Assembly: GCF_002099425.1 (NCBI RefSeq)
Contig: NW_018343991.1
Coordinates: 13,583,001-13,647,000, forward strand
Length of the DNA: 64,000 nucleotides
Origin: Phascolarctos cinereus
Lineage: Eukaryota; Chordata; Mammalia; Diprotodontia; Phascolarctidae
Direction of reading: 5' to 3'
Of the stretch, positions 46,300-56,684 are shown piece by piece (the stretch's first letter is position 1; every line of letters starts with the position of its first letter). Position numbers and translations under genes: made by a program. Below the pieces are notes generated by a model. The model worked only from the letters and a program-made list of their open reading frames with translations, had not been told where the DNA came from and made no database searches.

Positions 46300-46590
46300 A
46301 CACACAAAAACAGGTTGTCTTTGTGATATTTACAATCCAGTTTGAAAGGCAAAAGTGCAACCACAGAAAATAACACACTAGCAATTTCCCAATTAAGCAG
46401 CAGAATGAGATGGTGCTCACTGGATGAGAGCCAGGGTTACACCATCTTCAGAGATAATCAAGTTAAGGCAAACATAATCAGGGAAGTCTTCTTGGAAGAC
46501 ATGGATTTGGGATCAGGTTTTGAGAGAGGGGAAGGTCTTGGATGGAGAAGGCATTCAGAGCAAGAATGAGTATAGGGAGCTGCTGACTGT
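46300..46590 (-). mobile_element. L2-like fragment, antisense, diverged
   Basis: 'tatttacaatccagtttgaaaggc' and 'aagtcttcttggaagacatgg', then 'gagaaggcattcagagc'. Weak, but in the order expected of an antisense L2/L3 3' part. Confidence 0.45.
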
Positions 46591-46849
46591 AGACATAAAT
46601 GGAATCATCATTTGGGCATTCTTCAGGCAGCAGAGTCTGTTCCCCCGAGGTCCATGAAGTTCCCAAACACCTTACAGGAGAAGGCAGATATAGTCCTTGC
46701 TCAGTGGACTGTTCCTTTCTCTCTCTCTGCCTTGTACCTATGCGACTTTGGACAGATCTTTTTAATTTGTCTTTCTCATGGGATCAGTATTGGACTCAGG
46801 AATAGGTTTGCGGAGAATGAAAGGAGTGAGAAAACTCAGATCAAAAATG
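46591..46849. other. No feature recognised
   Basis: Repeat-poor. The short plus frames here (46599-46899) lack start context and splice signals. Confidence 0.3.
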
Positions 46850-47080
46850 AAATCTATTTGACAATAGTAACAATAGCACATATTTCTATGGCATTTTAAG
46901 GCTTACAGAGTTTCAATCATAGTTACTTCATGAGATGGGCAGCCAAATATTATCATCACTATTTTACAAACAAGAAATCAGACTTAAGTTAAATGACCTG
47001 CCCACAGAGATAGGACTAGCAAATGTTAGAGACCTACTTGAATCCAAGTCTTCTGAACCCCAAATTCAATGCTCCCTCCA
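46850..47080 (-). mobile_element. MIR, antisense
   Basis: 'tattatcatcactattttacaaacaag', 'tgacctgcccacagag' and 'ttgaatccaagtcttctgaacc'. Confidence 0.75.
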
Positions 47081-47089
47081 CAGCAAAGG

Positions 47090-47230
47090 CTATGCTAAAT
47101 TGGGAGTCAAGAGACCCAGGTTCTAATTCCTTCAAGCCTTCATTTCCTTATTTGTCCAAAGGGGATATCACCTGACCGCCTTATCTCACAGATAGCCATG
47201 AAGATCAGGGAAGATGATTTAGGTAAAAGA
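47090..47230 (+). mobile_element. MIR, sense
   Basis: 'gggagtcaagagacccaggttc', 'cattt ccttatttgtcc'-type core and 'gatagccatgaagatcaggg'. Confidence 0.65.
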
Positions 47231-47919
47231 CATTGGGTGGGAAATGGAAAGATAGTATTATTTTTACATGTAAGAGCTTGGGAAAGAAAAGCCCTAGCCA
47301 AGCTTGTGCCTATTCCAATTTTTCCATGCTAAACTTGCACTGTGCCCCATCCCCCCCTTCCCACCCTCCACCCCCCACCATGGGCCAGCTTGAGGGTACT
47401 AAGGTCTTCCATCGGGTGCAGGATTATTCAGACCCCTGCTGCCAATGGGCAGACACTTATCCTGGCTCTCTCTACCACTACTTTGTCTATGCTCAATTAA
47501 CGGTCTCTCGCTCCCGGGTGTGGTGACCTTATCTGTTTCTTTCCCGCACTGCAATTTTTTTCTGGTTAACCTCCAAAAAAGTAGATTGGTTACAGATGGG
47601 ATTACGCTGAATACCAACTAAATGCTCTCTTTGCCTGCTCTCCCTGGTGCTCTGTTCCCCCTGGGGCCCACTCAGCCTGGCTGTTCCGCCCATTATGATT
47701 CCAAGTTAGAAGGGTGAGATAGATTTCAGAGACATTTGCTTTTTTGCCTACTTAGCTAGTCCCAATGACACTCATATACCAGAGCAAGAGACTCTGTTAG
47801 AGTGTCACAACTTCCCATTGTTTCAAGGAAACAACGTGGTGTGGCAGAAAGAAAACAGTACTTGGAATGAGAAGACATAGGTTCAAGATCTATATTTACC
47901 ATGTGTGCTATGTTTGAGC
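47231..47919. other. Repeat-poor, relatively GC-rich block
   Basis: 47330-47700 is C-rich, with 'ctctcgctcccgggtgtgg' and 'gattacgctgaatacc'. No gene, CpG island or repeat can be supported. A MIR scrap may lie at 47840-47910. Confidence 0.3.
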
Positions 47920-48050
47920 TGCGTGTTCTTTCCCCAATAGATTGTAAGCTTCCTAAAGGCAGAGACATTCTTTTTTTTTTTTTTTTTGCACCCTAGTCTC
48001 TAGCACAGTACTTGGGCATATAGAAGATACTTTGTAAATGTTTGTTGAAT
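47920..48050 (+). mobile_element. L2 3' end, sense, with T-run
   Basis: 'agattgtaagcttcctaaaggcagagac', a 17-base T run, 'ctctagcacagtacttgggcatatagaag'. Confidence 0.9.
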
Positions 48051-48149
48051 GAAGTCCTTGCCCACTCTAGGCCTAAGCTTTTTCCTCCAGCAAGTGTGGA
48101 GTTTTGAGATCATCTCTGGGGTCCCTTCTAGCGCTAATATTCTGTTATT

Positions 48150-48360
48150 CCAGGACAGGGATTGGCAATGTTGCACAGTGGAAGGAGCCAAAAGACTTGG
48201 GTTTAAATCCTACTTCTGTCACTTAATCCCTATGTGACCTTGGGGAAGTGACTTAGCCTCTCTAGAACTGCTTCTTCATCTGTATAATGAGGGGGGCAGG
48301 ATGGCCAGAGTGTGGCTTTTGATGACCTCCAAGTTCCTTTCTAGCTCTAAATCTATAATT
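48150..48360 (+). mobile_element. MIR, sense
   Basis: 'cagtggaaggagccaaaagacttggg', 'gtgaccttggggaagtgac' and 'ttcatctgtataatgaggg'. Confidence 0.88.
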
Positions 48361-48389
48361 TTATGAACTTTGGTGAAAGATTAAATTTA

Positions 48390-48501
48390 GGCTGGTTGCC
48401 ATTGGCACATCATGCCTGCCACCAATACTTTCCCTACAACTCCCCTAAAGCACAAGATTCAGGATCTTGGCATGCCATACTTCAAAGGTTGGCAACCCCT
48501 T
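48390..48501. mobile_element. Short hAT-type MITE
   Basis: Left end 'ctggttgccattggcac' and right end 'aaaggttggcaacccctt' form imperfect inverted repeats of the 'AGGGGTTG(C/G)CAACC' type seen in hAT elements, enclosing 'catgcctgcc' and 'ggcatgcc'. The left terminus is eroded. Confidence 0.5.
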
Positions 48502-48699
48502 GCCTAGGATTAAAGGAAAACACAGTGTCTGTTGCTGAGCCCCATAGAAACAGCTGCTGGGAGCTGTCCAGAGCTGAAGCCTCGGCAAAAATCTGCAACA
48601 GCGGCAGGACCAGCCCCAAGCCCTAGGTCTTCCACAGCATGATTACATAGCTAAGTAAGTCAACTTGGAAAGCATATGTAGTAAATGACCCTAACAAAT
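48502..48699. other. No feature recognised
   Basis: Unique sequence between the MITE and the next L2 end. Confidence 0.3.
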
Positions 48700-48830
48700 T
48701 TTTCAGATATTGAGTTCCCAGATATTCATCAGTACTTTGGCCATATCTATTACTCCTTCCTCTTAGCACAGTGCTTAGGACAGAGTAGACACTTAATAAA
48801 TGTTTATTGAATGAATGAATGAATGTTCCA
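48700..48830 (+). mobile_element. L2 3' end, sense, with (GAAT)n
   Basis: 'cttagcacagtgcttaggacagagtagac', 'ttaataaatgtttattgaatgaatg', the terminal GAAT repeats being typical of L2. Confidence 0.93.
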
Positions 48831-48931
48831 ATGTTTCATAATGGAAGATTCAGATTTCCAGACCTTGGATATATTACTCACTACCTAATTATAACTTACC
48901 CTAAGTTTCCTCTTTCTTTTTTTTTTTTTAA

Positions 48932-49216
48932 AGCAAGTTCATTTTGGAAAGGAAGGGAACAAAAGAAAATAAATTTATTGACATGAAATAAACCTTATGA
49001 TCTTTTGTATTTATATTTTTATTTATCTATTTAAAAACCAGTATGTCCCTTTGCTGTAAACACTTGTTTTACATGATCTGGTGTTAAATTCACAAAATTT
49101 TGACCCATTTAATTCTTCTTCATGAAACCATACTTTTATCACATTGGATATTAAGTGTGCCTTTGATGGACAATCCATTTTTCCAAGTCAAGTCTTGGTT
49201 ATAGCCCATATGAGGT
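48932..49216 (-). mobile_element. Tc1/mariner transposase C-terminal relic
   Basis: The minus strand from 49216 reads KNLIWAITKT, a stop, then LGKMDCPSKAHLISNVIKVWFHEEE. In another frame it continues QNFVNLTPDHVKQVFTAKGHTG. This matches the Tc1-family end: a NLW-AI-KR-LGKMD block after the DDE glutamate, then the C-Q-LV-SMP-RV--VI-AKGG close. One stop and one frameshift are visible. The upstream transposase and 5' inverted repeat are missing, replaced by L1. DNA transposon relic; subfamily unknown. Confidence 0.6.
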
Positions 49217-49224
49217 TTTTTTAA

Positions 49225-49835
49225 AAATTCTGAACTTAACAAACACCAAGAAATATATTTCAATATACAAAGTAGACCAGAAAATTGTGTATAAAGCTGT
49301 GAAGCTGTATTAAATAAAGCTTACTTTTCTGAAGTATATAAATTCAACATGTTATTTTCAAAGTTGTCCTGTGTGTCTGTTTACTACTGATCTTCCTTTT
49401 ATTCACTTCTGTGTATTTTTTACAATGCTTCAATGACTCTCATTTCTTTATATTGGTAACTATCATACTAGCTCTCTTCTTCCTTTCCCAACCTTCCTCA
49501 ACTCAATGAAAGAAAAACAAAACATTGATTTATTATTGCATTGATCAGACATCTTAAGTTTTTCTTAGCTGTTTTTCTTTACAGTTTTTTCATATAAATT
49601 GTTCTAATTTTATTCACTTCATTCTGCATCAGTTCATACAGGTCTTCCCAGGTTTCTCTGAAGCTATCCCTTCTGTCATTTCTTGTGATGCCATAACACT
49701 TCATTACATTCATATGATATAATTTGTCCAGCCATTCCCCAATGGATGGAATTCTTTGTTATAACAAAAGGTGCTTCTATAAATACTTTGGTACATATAG
49801 ATCCTGCTCTTTCTTTGAGGTATATATGGTCTAAG
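49225..49835 (-). mobile_element. L1 3' end, antisense (arm of inverted pair)
   Basis: 'aaaattctgaacttaacaaac', 'ttctgtgtattttttacaatgcttcaatgactctc', 'cattctgcatcagttcatacagg' and 'gccattccccaatgg'. The same 3' UTR motifs reappear in sense at 50.64-50.92 kb. Confidence 0.85.
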
Positions 49836-50925
49836 GACATGAATAAGAAGGCCTTGAAGGAAGCAGTTCAAGTTATCAGCAACCATATGGGAAAAAAATG
49901 TTCCAAATCACTAATACTTAGAGAAATACAAATCAACAACTCTGGGGTTCCACATCCTATTTATCAGTTTGGCAAAAATGACAAAAGGAATGAAAAAGAT
50001 TGTCAGAGGAGCTGAAGGAAAACAGGCACACTAACGTACTGTTGGTGGACCTATGAGTAAGTCTAGTAATTCTGGAAAGGAATCTGGATCCATGCTCCTG
50101 AAAGTCATTAAATCATGTATATGTAACCACTGACTCAACCATATCACTACTAGGCACATCCCTCAAAGATACCAAAGACAGAGAAAGGGAAAAATGTAAT
50201 TCAATTTTCTTGTCCTGTAAAAAAAAAAAGACTGGGATGATTTCAGAGAAACCTGAGAAGATCTGTATGAAATGATGTAGAATAAATGAGAACAAGGAGA
50301 ACTTACATGATTAAAAACACTACAAGTAAAAACTTCTAAGATTTAAGGACTCCAATCAATGCAATAATGAATCACTCTTTCCAAGTACCCAGGATGAAGC
50401 ACTTTACCCACCTCCTGATAGAGAAGACCTAAGGTGCAGAATGAGATACACATTTTTGGATGTGGCCAATGTGAGAATTTGTTTTGATTGACTATGCATA
50501 TTTTTCACAAAGTGGTTTTTTTCCCTTTTTTTATTCTAGTAGTGTCTACCATGTGCTAGTCTCTGTGCTAAGCCCTTAAAACCCCTCCAGATATCTCATC
50601 TGATAGGGGAAAGGTAGAAGGGGATTAAGCAATAGCATTGTAACTCCCCATACCCCACTGAAAGAAAAAAAAAGTAAAGAAGAAGGTCATCATTTTTTTA
50701 AAAGTATAACAAAGAAAAGAACAGAAGGAAGGTCAATAGGAAAAAGACAAGCAGGAGTGTTTAAAGTTACTTGTATTTGTTATGTGCTTAAAAAGAAAAG
50801 CAAACTGTACAGAACAAGTCTGCAATCCTTTTCATGCTCTATTATGTATACGGAGATAATTATTTTGTTAGGGGTTGGTTTGTTAAGTTCAGAATTTTTT
50901 AAAGAGTGTCATGATTTTTGCTATT
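49836..50925 (+). mobile_element. L1 3' part, sense (arm of inverted pair)
   Basis: 'aagacatgaataagaaggcc'-type start, 'ttatcagcaaccatatgggaaaaaaatg', 'aggcacactaacgtactgttgg' and 'tttcagagaaacctgagaag', then a 3' UTR ending 'ttgttaagttcagaattttttaaag'. A diverged MIR-like scrap interrupts it at about 50525-50640. Confidence 0.85.
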
Positions 50926-50939
50926 CCCTGGGCTACTAG

Positions 50940-51640
50940 AGGAAAAGGACAGACTGGCTCTTGGCCCTTACTCTAGTCATAACATAACTGCCCTTACAGG
51001 AGCACTCTACATGGGGGCCCGTTCTCCAGCTACTTGCCACGGTGGGCAGTCGCTTCCAGTTGAGGCACCAAGTTAGAGCGGAAGGCTGACCAGTCAGAGG
51101 CCACAGCTCACCAGCTAAAAGGCTTTGTGAGGGAGCTAATTATCAAGGTCCTTTTAATCCTTCTCCAATTACAATAATGATGTTTACTTGCAGCTGGCAG
51201 AACCTGTTGCACTTCTCCTTGGGACTCCCAGGCTGCCGGCTGCAGAGATATCAGTAGGAAAAAAAATCAAGCTGGCCCTTAGCAACAGCCCATAAAAGCT
51301 GCATAATTAGCTTAATTAATAACAGAGGGCCCAGGTGGGCAGCTGGCCAGAGGGAGCCCCTTTTCTTCCCAGGCACTGGCCACCCCAGCCCGAATTCTGG
51401 CCCTAGCAAGAGGGGTTCCTCTCTTGCAGGCCCCAGAGAGGATAGAACCCCTGGTCCTGGGCTAAGTCCCACACAAAGAGCATGATTTATAGCTCTCATT
51501 CTGATGGCCCTGCAGTGCCTTTTGTTAATGAAATTTTACTGCAGGCGGAAATGAAGGGACTTCCATGACCTAAAAGCCCTTCTGTTTCTTCATTAGAGAT
51601 ATTTATATACTACAGGCTTCTCAGGCCAGGCCTGTCAGTG
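50940..51640. promoter_or_regulatory. Repeat-free island, candidate conserved elements
   Basis: About 700 bp without repeats. It contains ordered motifs: GCTAATTATC, CCAATTACAATAATGATG, GCATAATTAGCTTAATTAATAAC (two TAATTA cores within 15 bp), and 'tgatttatagctc'. It is flanked by 'ccttttgttaatgaaattttactgc' and 'cttcattagagatatttatata'. This density of homeodomain-type sites in an unmasked block is the strongest enhancer-like signal in the window. Target gene unknown. Regulatory role is inference. Confidence 0.45.
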
Positions 51641-51984
51641 AAGCCTGGGGAATTAACCCCCCATTTAGGGTGGCAGCAAGGGGCAGAAGGTGGCGGTCAA
51701 GGCTGAGTGTGGTGACCAGACAACATACTTCTTGCTGGTACTGAGCAGAGGCTACTACTGGTGGCCTCTGCTCAGTGCCAATTTTTTTCTTCTGGTCTGA
51801 CACACTTGGGAACTTCCTGAAAGGGACATACCAGAGGGGCGTTTTACAACTTCCCACAAGGGTGGCACTCAACAGAACAGGGAGAAACCTACCCTCTTCC
51901 TTCAAACAACCTGTCTATTTTCACACTTCCCATCTAACTGCACAAACACTTGCCATCCACACTCCTTTCTGTGTGGTAGTGGAA
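51641..51984. other. Unique sequence, no gene shown
   Basis: Includes a local near-repeat of 'actgagcagaggctactactggtggcctctgctcagt', an imperfect palindrome at about 51741-51777. No supported coding frame. Confidence 0.4.
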
Positions 51985-52056
51985 GAAGCCTGTTTCTGAT
52001 AGGCTTGCTGCCTGTGACCTTGGATAAGTCACTCACCTTCCCTGGGCCTCAACGTC
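51985..52056 (+). mobile_element. MIR scrap, sense
   Basis: 'tgcctgtgaccttggataagtcactcacc' and 'cctgggcctcaacg'; broken by the SINE that follows. Confidence 0.7.
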
Positions 52057-52057
52057 A

Positions 52058-52212
52058 TCATTTTTTTTTTTTAGGCAATTGGGGTTAAGTGACTTGCCCA
52101 GGGTCACACAGCTAGGACGTGTTAAGTGTTTGGTTTGAGGTCGCATTTGAACTCAGGTCCTCCTGACTTCAGGGCTGGTGCTCTATCTACTGTGCCACCT
52201 ACCTGCTCTACA
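52058..52212 (-). mobile_element. WALLSI-like CORE-SINE, antisense
   Basis: Poly-T, 'aggcaattggggttaagtg', to 'gccacctacctgctc'. Inserted in a sense MIR. Confidence 0.95.
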
Positions 52213-52550
52213 ATAAACACTTATTAAGTGCCAACTATATACCATACACCATGTTAAACATTCAGGACAAATATGAAATATGAAAAAAATAGTCCCTGTA
52301 CTCAAGGAGCTTATAATCTAGCAGGGGAAGACAACACACAAAAGAAAAAGCAGGGTGAGGAAGGGGCTGGGTGGAGGGGGGAGAGGGAAGAAAGTACCCA
52401 GGGGCACGATGGAGTTTGGTCTAAGGGTGCAAACTGGGAGGAAATTAAAAGCTGGCCAGCCTGGGAGGCCTTTAAAAATGGAAGCTTTGGGAGAAGTTCT
52501 TTGCTCTGCCCTCCAGCACCGGTGAGGATTTTAAGATTTTTTTGAAGTTA
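52213..52550 (-). mobile_element. L2 3' part, antisense
   Basis: 'acttattaagtgccaactatatacc' and 'actcaaggagcttataatctag', then a diverged body. Confidence 0.8.
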
Positions 52551-52840
52551 CATCAGTTTTACCCTGAACCCCATCCTGGGGTAGGTCATTCCATGTGTTT
52601 ACTTTCTGCCATTTAAAGTAAGTTTAACATATAAATATATTTCTCCTAAACTTAACCTTTCAAAGGGTTCAATTTACCAAAGGGGAGAAAAGAAATTCTG
52701 AATGGCACCATGCACCGAGGTATCTTTGTGACATACTAGTTGAAAAACAATGAAACAGGACAGGAAGACTCACTGCAGCCATGTTTGTAAGGGGTCCAAT
52801 CCTATCTCCTCCTCTTCTACCAATAGAAATCATTATGATT
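52551..52840. other. No feature recognised
   Basis: AT-rich unique sequence; no gene seen. Confidence 0.3.
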
Positions 52841-52985
52841 ATTATCATAATTGTAAAGCACCTTACATATGTTAGCTCAGTTTTTCCCTTACATCAACCC
52901 TGGGAGGCAGGCGCTATGATTATCCCTGTTTTTACAGATGAGGAAACTAAGGCTGAGAGGTTCAGCACATGTCCAGGCCTGATCA
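52841..52985 (-). mobile_element. MIR, antisense
   Basis: 'aaagcaccttacatatgttagctc' and 'ttttacagatgaggaaactaaggc'. Confidence 0.85.
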
Positions 52986-53379
52986 TGTCTTCCCACATTC
53001 CTTGAGGGAACTGGCAATGTCCCCTCCCATCCTCCCCCTCTTCTGGGCCCAGTTTTTGCCTGGTTACAGGCGAGGGGTTCAGACTAACTGAGGTCTAACG
53101 TTCCTTCCAGTCCTAGCCGAATATTCCATGGTTTTCACAATTGAGCTTTGTCTTCCTTAAGATATCCTTCCTGAAAGTTTGATTCTGATGAGTTCTAAGA
53201 AGGAACCAGCCAAACCCACTCAAGCCCTGATGGATCTATGGGAGGAGATAATCAATCTGACACTGCCAAATGCAGCTGCATAGAATGTAAGTTCAACAGT
53301 TGCTCCAAGATGTTGGTGGCATACTGAGATTACAGTATCTCTGTATGTCCTTGTCCTAGTTAAACTCCGTATTTCCCTC
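52986..53379. other. Mostly unassigned
   Basis: A MIR-like scrap may lie near 53040-53130. The rest, including 53150-53300, shows no recognisable element. Confidence 0.3.
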
Positions 53380-53450
53380 AAGGTGTGAGCACAGTGAGTG
53401 CTATGCATACAGAAAGTGCTTAATAAATGGTTACTCTGTAATTAAGGGAT
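53380..53450 (+). mobile_element. L2 3' end scrap, sense
   Basis: 'gagcacagtgagtgctatgcatacagaaagtgcttaataaatgg'-type order, diverged. Confidence 0.6.
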
Positions 53451-53459
53451 GAAGGCTAA

Positions 53460-54050
53460 AAGCAATCTATGATTGCAGAGGTCATCCTTTTACTCAATTC
53501 TTCTCCCTTCATTTCTGCCTGTTGCTCATCAATCAAACATAAATGCATTAGGATCACTATAACATGGCTTATGACAGACTGTGGGTTAAACGGCACTCTA
53601 GCAAATTTAACTACAAAAAGCCCAATAGAGGATGTCTTTCAAGCAAGCAGTACCTTATCCATAATAAACATTTAACGAACGTTTGAAGCCTCCTAGAGAC
53701 ACATAACTCTCTGTGGGGATGTTTTTCTCCTATAGATGGGACCTTTGGAAACCATTTTATATGCACGGCCGACCCTGAAGCTGTTTTTCAATTGGTGTGT
53801 TCCGATACGTGAAGAGCTTCTCAGGGCACGGTAGCAACTCTCCAGCCCAGGAGGTCCAGGCTTCTGGCTCTGTGCAACAATGGGCGTGGTCCCTCTCCTG
53901 GCAGTATACTATCAGAACCAGTGCATCCTTCCTGGGAGGCAGACTGAGAGCTGAAGGCCTTACAATAGAAATTTTGTTTTATTCTATGCTGATGCAAAGA
54001 GTTGCCTAGAGCTGAGGTCCTGGGCTGAAGGACAGGAGGCTAGAAATTAT
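53460..54050. promoter_or_regulatory. Repeat-free block, possible conserved sequence
   Basis: About 590 bp with no recognised repeat. 53540-53700 and 53760-54010 look complex rather than decayed ('acaatagaaattttgttttattc', 'ctgatgcaaagagttgcc'). There is no splice-bounded frame. Function unknown. Confidence 0.3.
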
Positions 54051-54199
54051 AATAAATAGCAACTCACATTTCCTCTCCTTGGAGAAAATTTAAGAAAGTT
54101 TATCCCTTACCAAATGTTTTCAGTTTCAATTTAAAAAAATACTCCTTGTCTTCTATATACTAAGGCCTGTGTTCAATGCTCTTCTCCTAAGAATCCTAT

Positions 54200-54365
54200 G
54201 ATGGGGGAAGCTAGATGGCACAGTGGATAGAGCTCTGGCCTTGGAGTCAGGAGGACCTGAGTTCAAATCCGGCCTCAGACACTTGACACTTACTAGCTGT
54301 GTGATCCTGGGCAAGTCTCTTAACCCTGATTGCCTCATCCCCCGCCCCTCCCCCCCCAAAAAAAG
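54200..54365 (+). mobile_element. WALLSI-like CORE-SINE
   Basis: 'ggggaagctagatggcacagtgg' head, 'tgtgtgatcctgggcaag' CORE, 'taaccctgattgcctc' end and a C/A-rich tail. Low divergence. Confidence 0.95.
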
Positions 54366-54439
54366 AGAATCCTATGATGAATTCACACCTATTAGGGAGG
54401 TAAAAGTTCATCATATTGAATTGAGGTCATCAGTACAAG

Positions 54440-54580
54440 TACTGTCATCATCTTCATTTTACAGATGAGGAGAGAGACTCTCAAGTTAAATGACCTACCT
54501 AAAGTCACACATCTGACAGATATAGCAGTAGGGATTTGGATCCAAGGCGGCTTTCTTCCTACTGTACCAAACTATCTTTT
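54440..54580 (-). mobile_element. MIR, antisense
   Basis: 'catcatcttcattttacagatgagg' and 'gacctacctaaagtcacacatc'. Confidence 0.85.
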
Positions 54581-54699
54581 TAATGCAGGAATCTGCCACC
54601 AACTCTACTACCCGGCCCAAGAGGTAAGCAGAGTGAGCAAATCATGTTAGGGATTTCTGCCTTAAAGGAAAGTTAGCAAGCTGAAATGAAGTTGGTCTC

Positions 54700-54960
54700 C
54701 TAAGAGCAGAAAATGGTACCCAGGACACTGGTGCCTACTTATGTCCTGTTTGAATGAAGCCTTTAAGCTCCCCTGATGATGCATTTTTCTCTGAGATAAA
54801 AAGCACAAACCTGACCCGCATGCAAATCTCTATAAATGAGACAAGGACGATCTTGCTGCTCTTGTGAGCTTACTGTTACTGAATCCAGAGGGAAGAGCTA
54901 ACCATTCTTCATTACCTCTGTGAAACGAGTGCACAACACTGTTTGAAAGCCATGTATGTT
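54700..54960. promoter_or_regulatory. Candidate conserved non-coding element
   Basis: Repeat-free sequence with 'gatgatgcatttttctctgag', an octamer-like ATGCAAAT (54820-54827) and 'tctataaatgag'. An OCT/POU-type site in a unique block is suggestive only. Confidence 0.35.
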
Positions 54961-56454
54961 TGGGGCTCCCAGAATTCTCTGAACAACAACAACAAAAAAG
55001 GGATTAGAGAAGCTAGTCTGCAAAATGAAGGCATCATTCACTATGAAAGAGAGTGCTGGGTGAGTGAGTTTATAGCGGTGGACACTGAGACATTAACTCA
55101 ATTCAACAAATGTTTATCAAGGGTTTACTATGTGCAAGGCATTAACTGTTTCCATTTTGAGACTAGTGATCTAATGGACAACTCAGAAAATAATGCACGA
55201 ATGACCTTTGTTGGAAAAAATCAATAAGCACTCTTTCCCTGACAAAAGGGGTAATTATAAGAGGAAGTGCTCACAGGATTGAAGGGAGGAGGGGAAGGAA
55301 GTGTTAATGAGATAATTAACATTTCTCCTACATGAGCAGCTACGAACACAATCAGCAGCTTTGAACAAATCCTAAGAAAGACCATCAAATGGTAGAAACA
55401 TGCTGACTGAAATTTGGTGACAAGAGTACTTAATTTGTACTTAGGAGCTTCTATTTCTCTGCTTCTAACTTGTTTTTCCTATTGTTATAATTCAACAGTA
55501 AGGGTCTAAACAATATATACTTTATAAAAAAAAAGCCAACTTTTTTAAATAGAAAAAAGGCCCAGGATGAATTGAAACCAGAATGACATTCACCTACAAA
55601 AACCAAAAACCCTTCTGTAGTTTCAGCTTCCATGGTTTCATATTAAGCTATTATACAGTGATGATAGGACTTTCTAGAAGAGCACTGTACTTGAGACAAG
55701 CCTCTAGTTCTTCACATTCCCTACCCCTCAGGTACCTCTTCTCTCTTCAACCATCCCCAAATATAAAGTACATTTTACCACTCTTGGACCTAATTTAATC
55801 CATACCCCCAGAATAGATATTTAACCCCTTTCTTTCCTCCTAGTTATTCATTTATCCTTAGGATAGCACTCTTACTCAAAATATTTTTTGCATCTTCATC
55901 TTGGAATTGCCTTCAAACCCTATAGTACCTTATTTTTAAACTCAACAGTGAGTTTTTTAAAAAAATCTTCTTTTAAAGGTGATGGATTTAATTTTTGGAA
56001 ATAGAAGATACTCAAGTCTTAGCTAGTGAGTAAGGAAAGTAGTCAAATTGGAGCTTATTTTTGGTGAAGAACGAAGTTATGACTATAAATCTTGGAGGCT
56101 AATTTTCTCACAAGGGTCATAAATGGGCTCTGAAGCTAATTTCCAAAAATGTTTCTGAGCAATGACAACCTTACTGGAATAAGCATGAAGTCACTCAGGG
56201 TGATTATTTTGTTTGACAACACTTAGTTGAATGCCTTATTCCTTGTTTGCTTATTAAATTAGTCTCAGGACTTCACAGTCACATTCTGTATGCTGAAGGT
56301 TGCAAGAATCAGATGGTTAGAACTGTACGGGGCATTAGAGATCTAGTCCAAACTTCTCATATTACATATGAGAAAACTGACGGTACTGTGAGGCACCATA
56401 AACTCACCATTCTTTTTATGAAAAGTATTCATGCACATATACAAAAAACACAAG
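54961..56454. other. Repeat-poor region, no gene shown
   Basis: Apart from a short antisense MIR/L2 scrap at 55085-55160 and a MIR-like scrap near 56310-56400, no repeat is recognised. AT-rich. It probably lies downstream of the minus-strand terminal exon at 56.46-56.68 kb. Confidence 0.4.
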
Positions 56455-56684
56455 GCCAGGAATACCAAAACTAACTTTAATGTGTCCAAAAGCCAAATTA
56501 AAATTTGTGTCCTAGAAAAGGCATTTCAGGTTGAAGGGATCAGAAGCAGACATGGAGCTCACAGTCTGAGGGGTGAAAGGAAAGGCAGAATAGGACTAAA
56601 AATTCTCCAGCAGTTCCAGAATACGCTTCTGTTCATTCTCCTGGAATTCCTGGTTCTTCCCATCACCAATGTTTTCTGCGTATT
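56455..56684 (-). CDS. Terminal coding exon and 3' UTR of an unidentified gene
   Basis: On the minus strand a strong acceptor (long pyrimidine tract, then TTTCCTCAG at 56685-56693) is followed by 2 bases of a split codon and 28 codons, YAENIGDGKNQEF...QKRILELLENF, ending in TAG (56596-56598). A short 3' UTR follows with ATTAAA (plus strand tttaat, 56476-56481) and a GT-rich stretch about 25 bp further on, a complete polyadenylation layout. The peptide is charged and helix-like at the end. I do not recognise the protein. Upstream exons, at higher coordinates on the minus strand, were not found and may lie beyond the window. The coding part is 56596-56684. Confidence 0.55.
56476..56481 (-). terminator. 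ATTAAA polyadenylation signal
   Basis: The minus-strand ATTAAA lies 115 bases past the TAG of the terminal exon. It is followed by a TG/T-rich downstream element (plus 56430-56455 in reverse). Confidence 0.5.
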
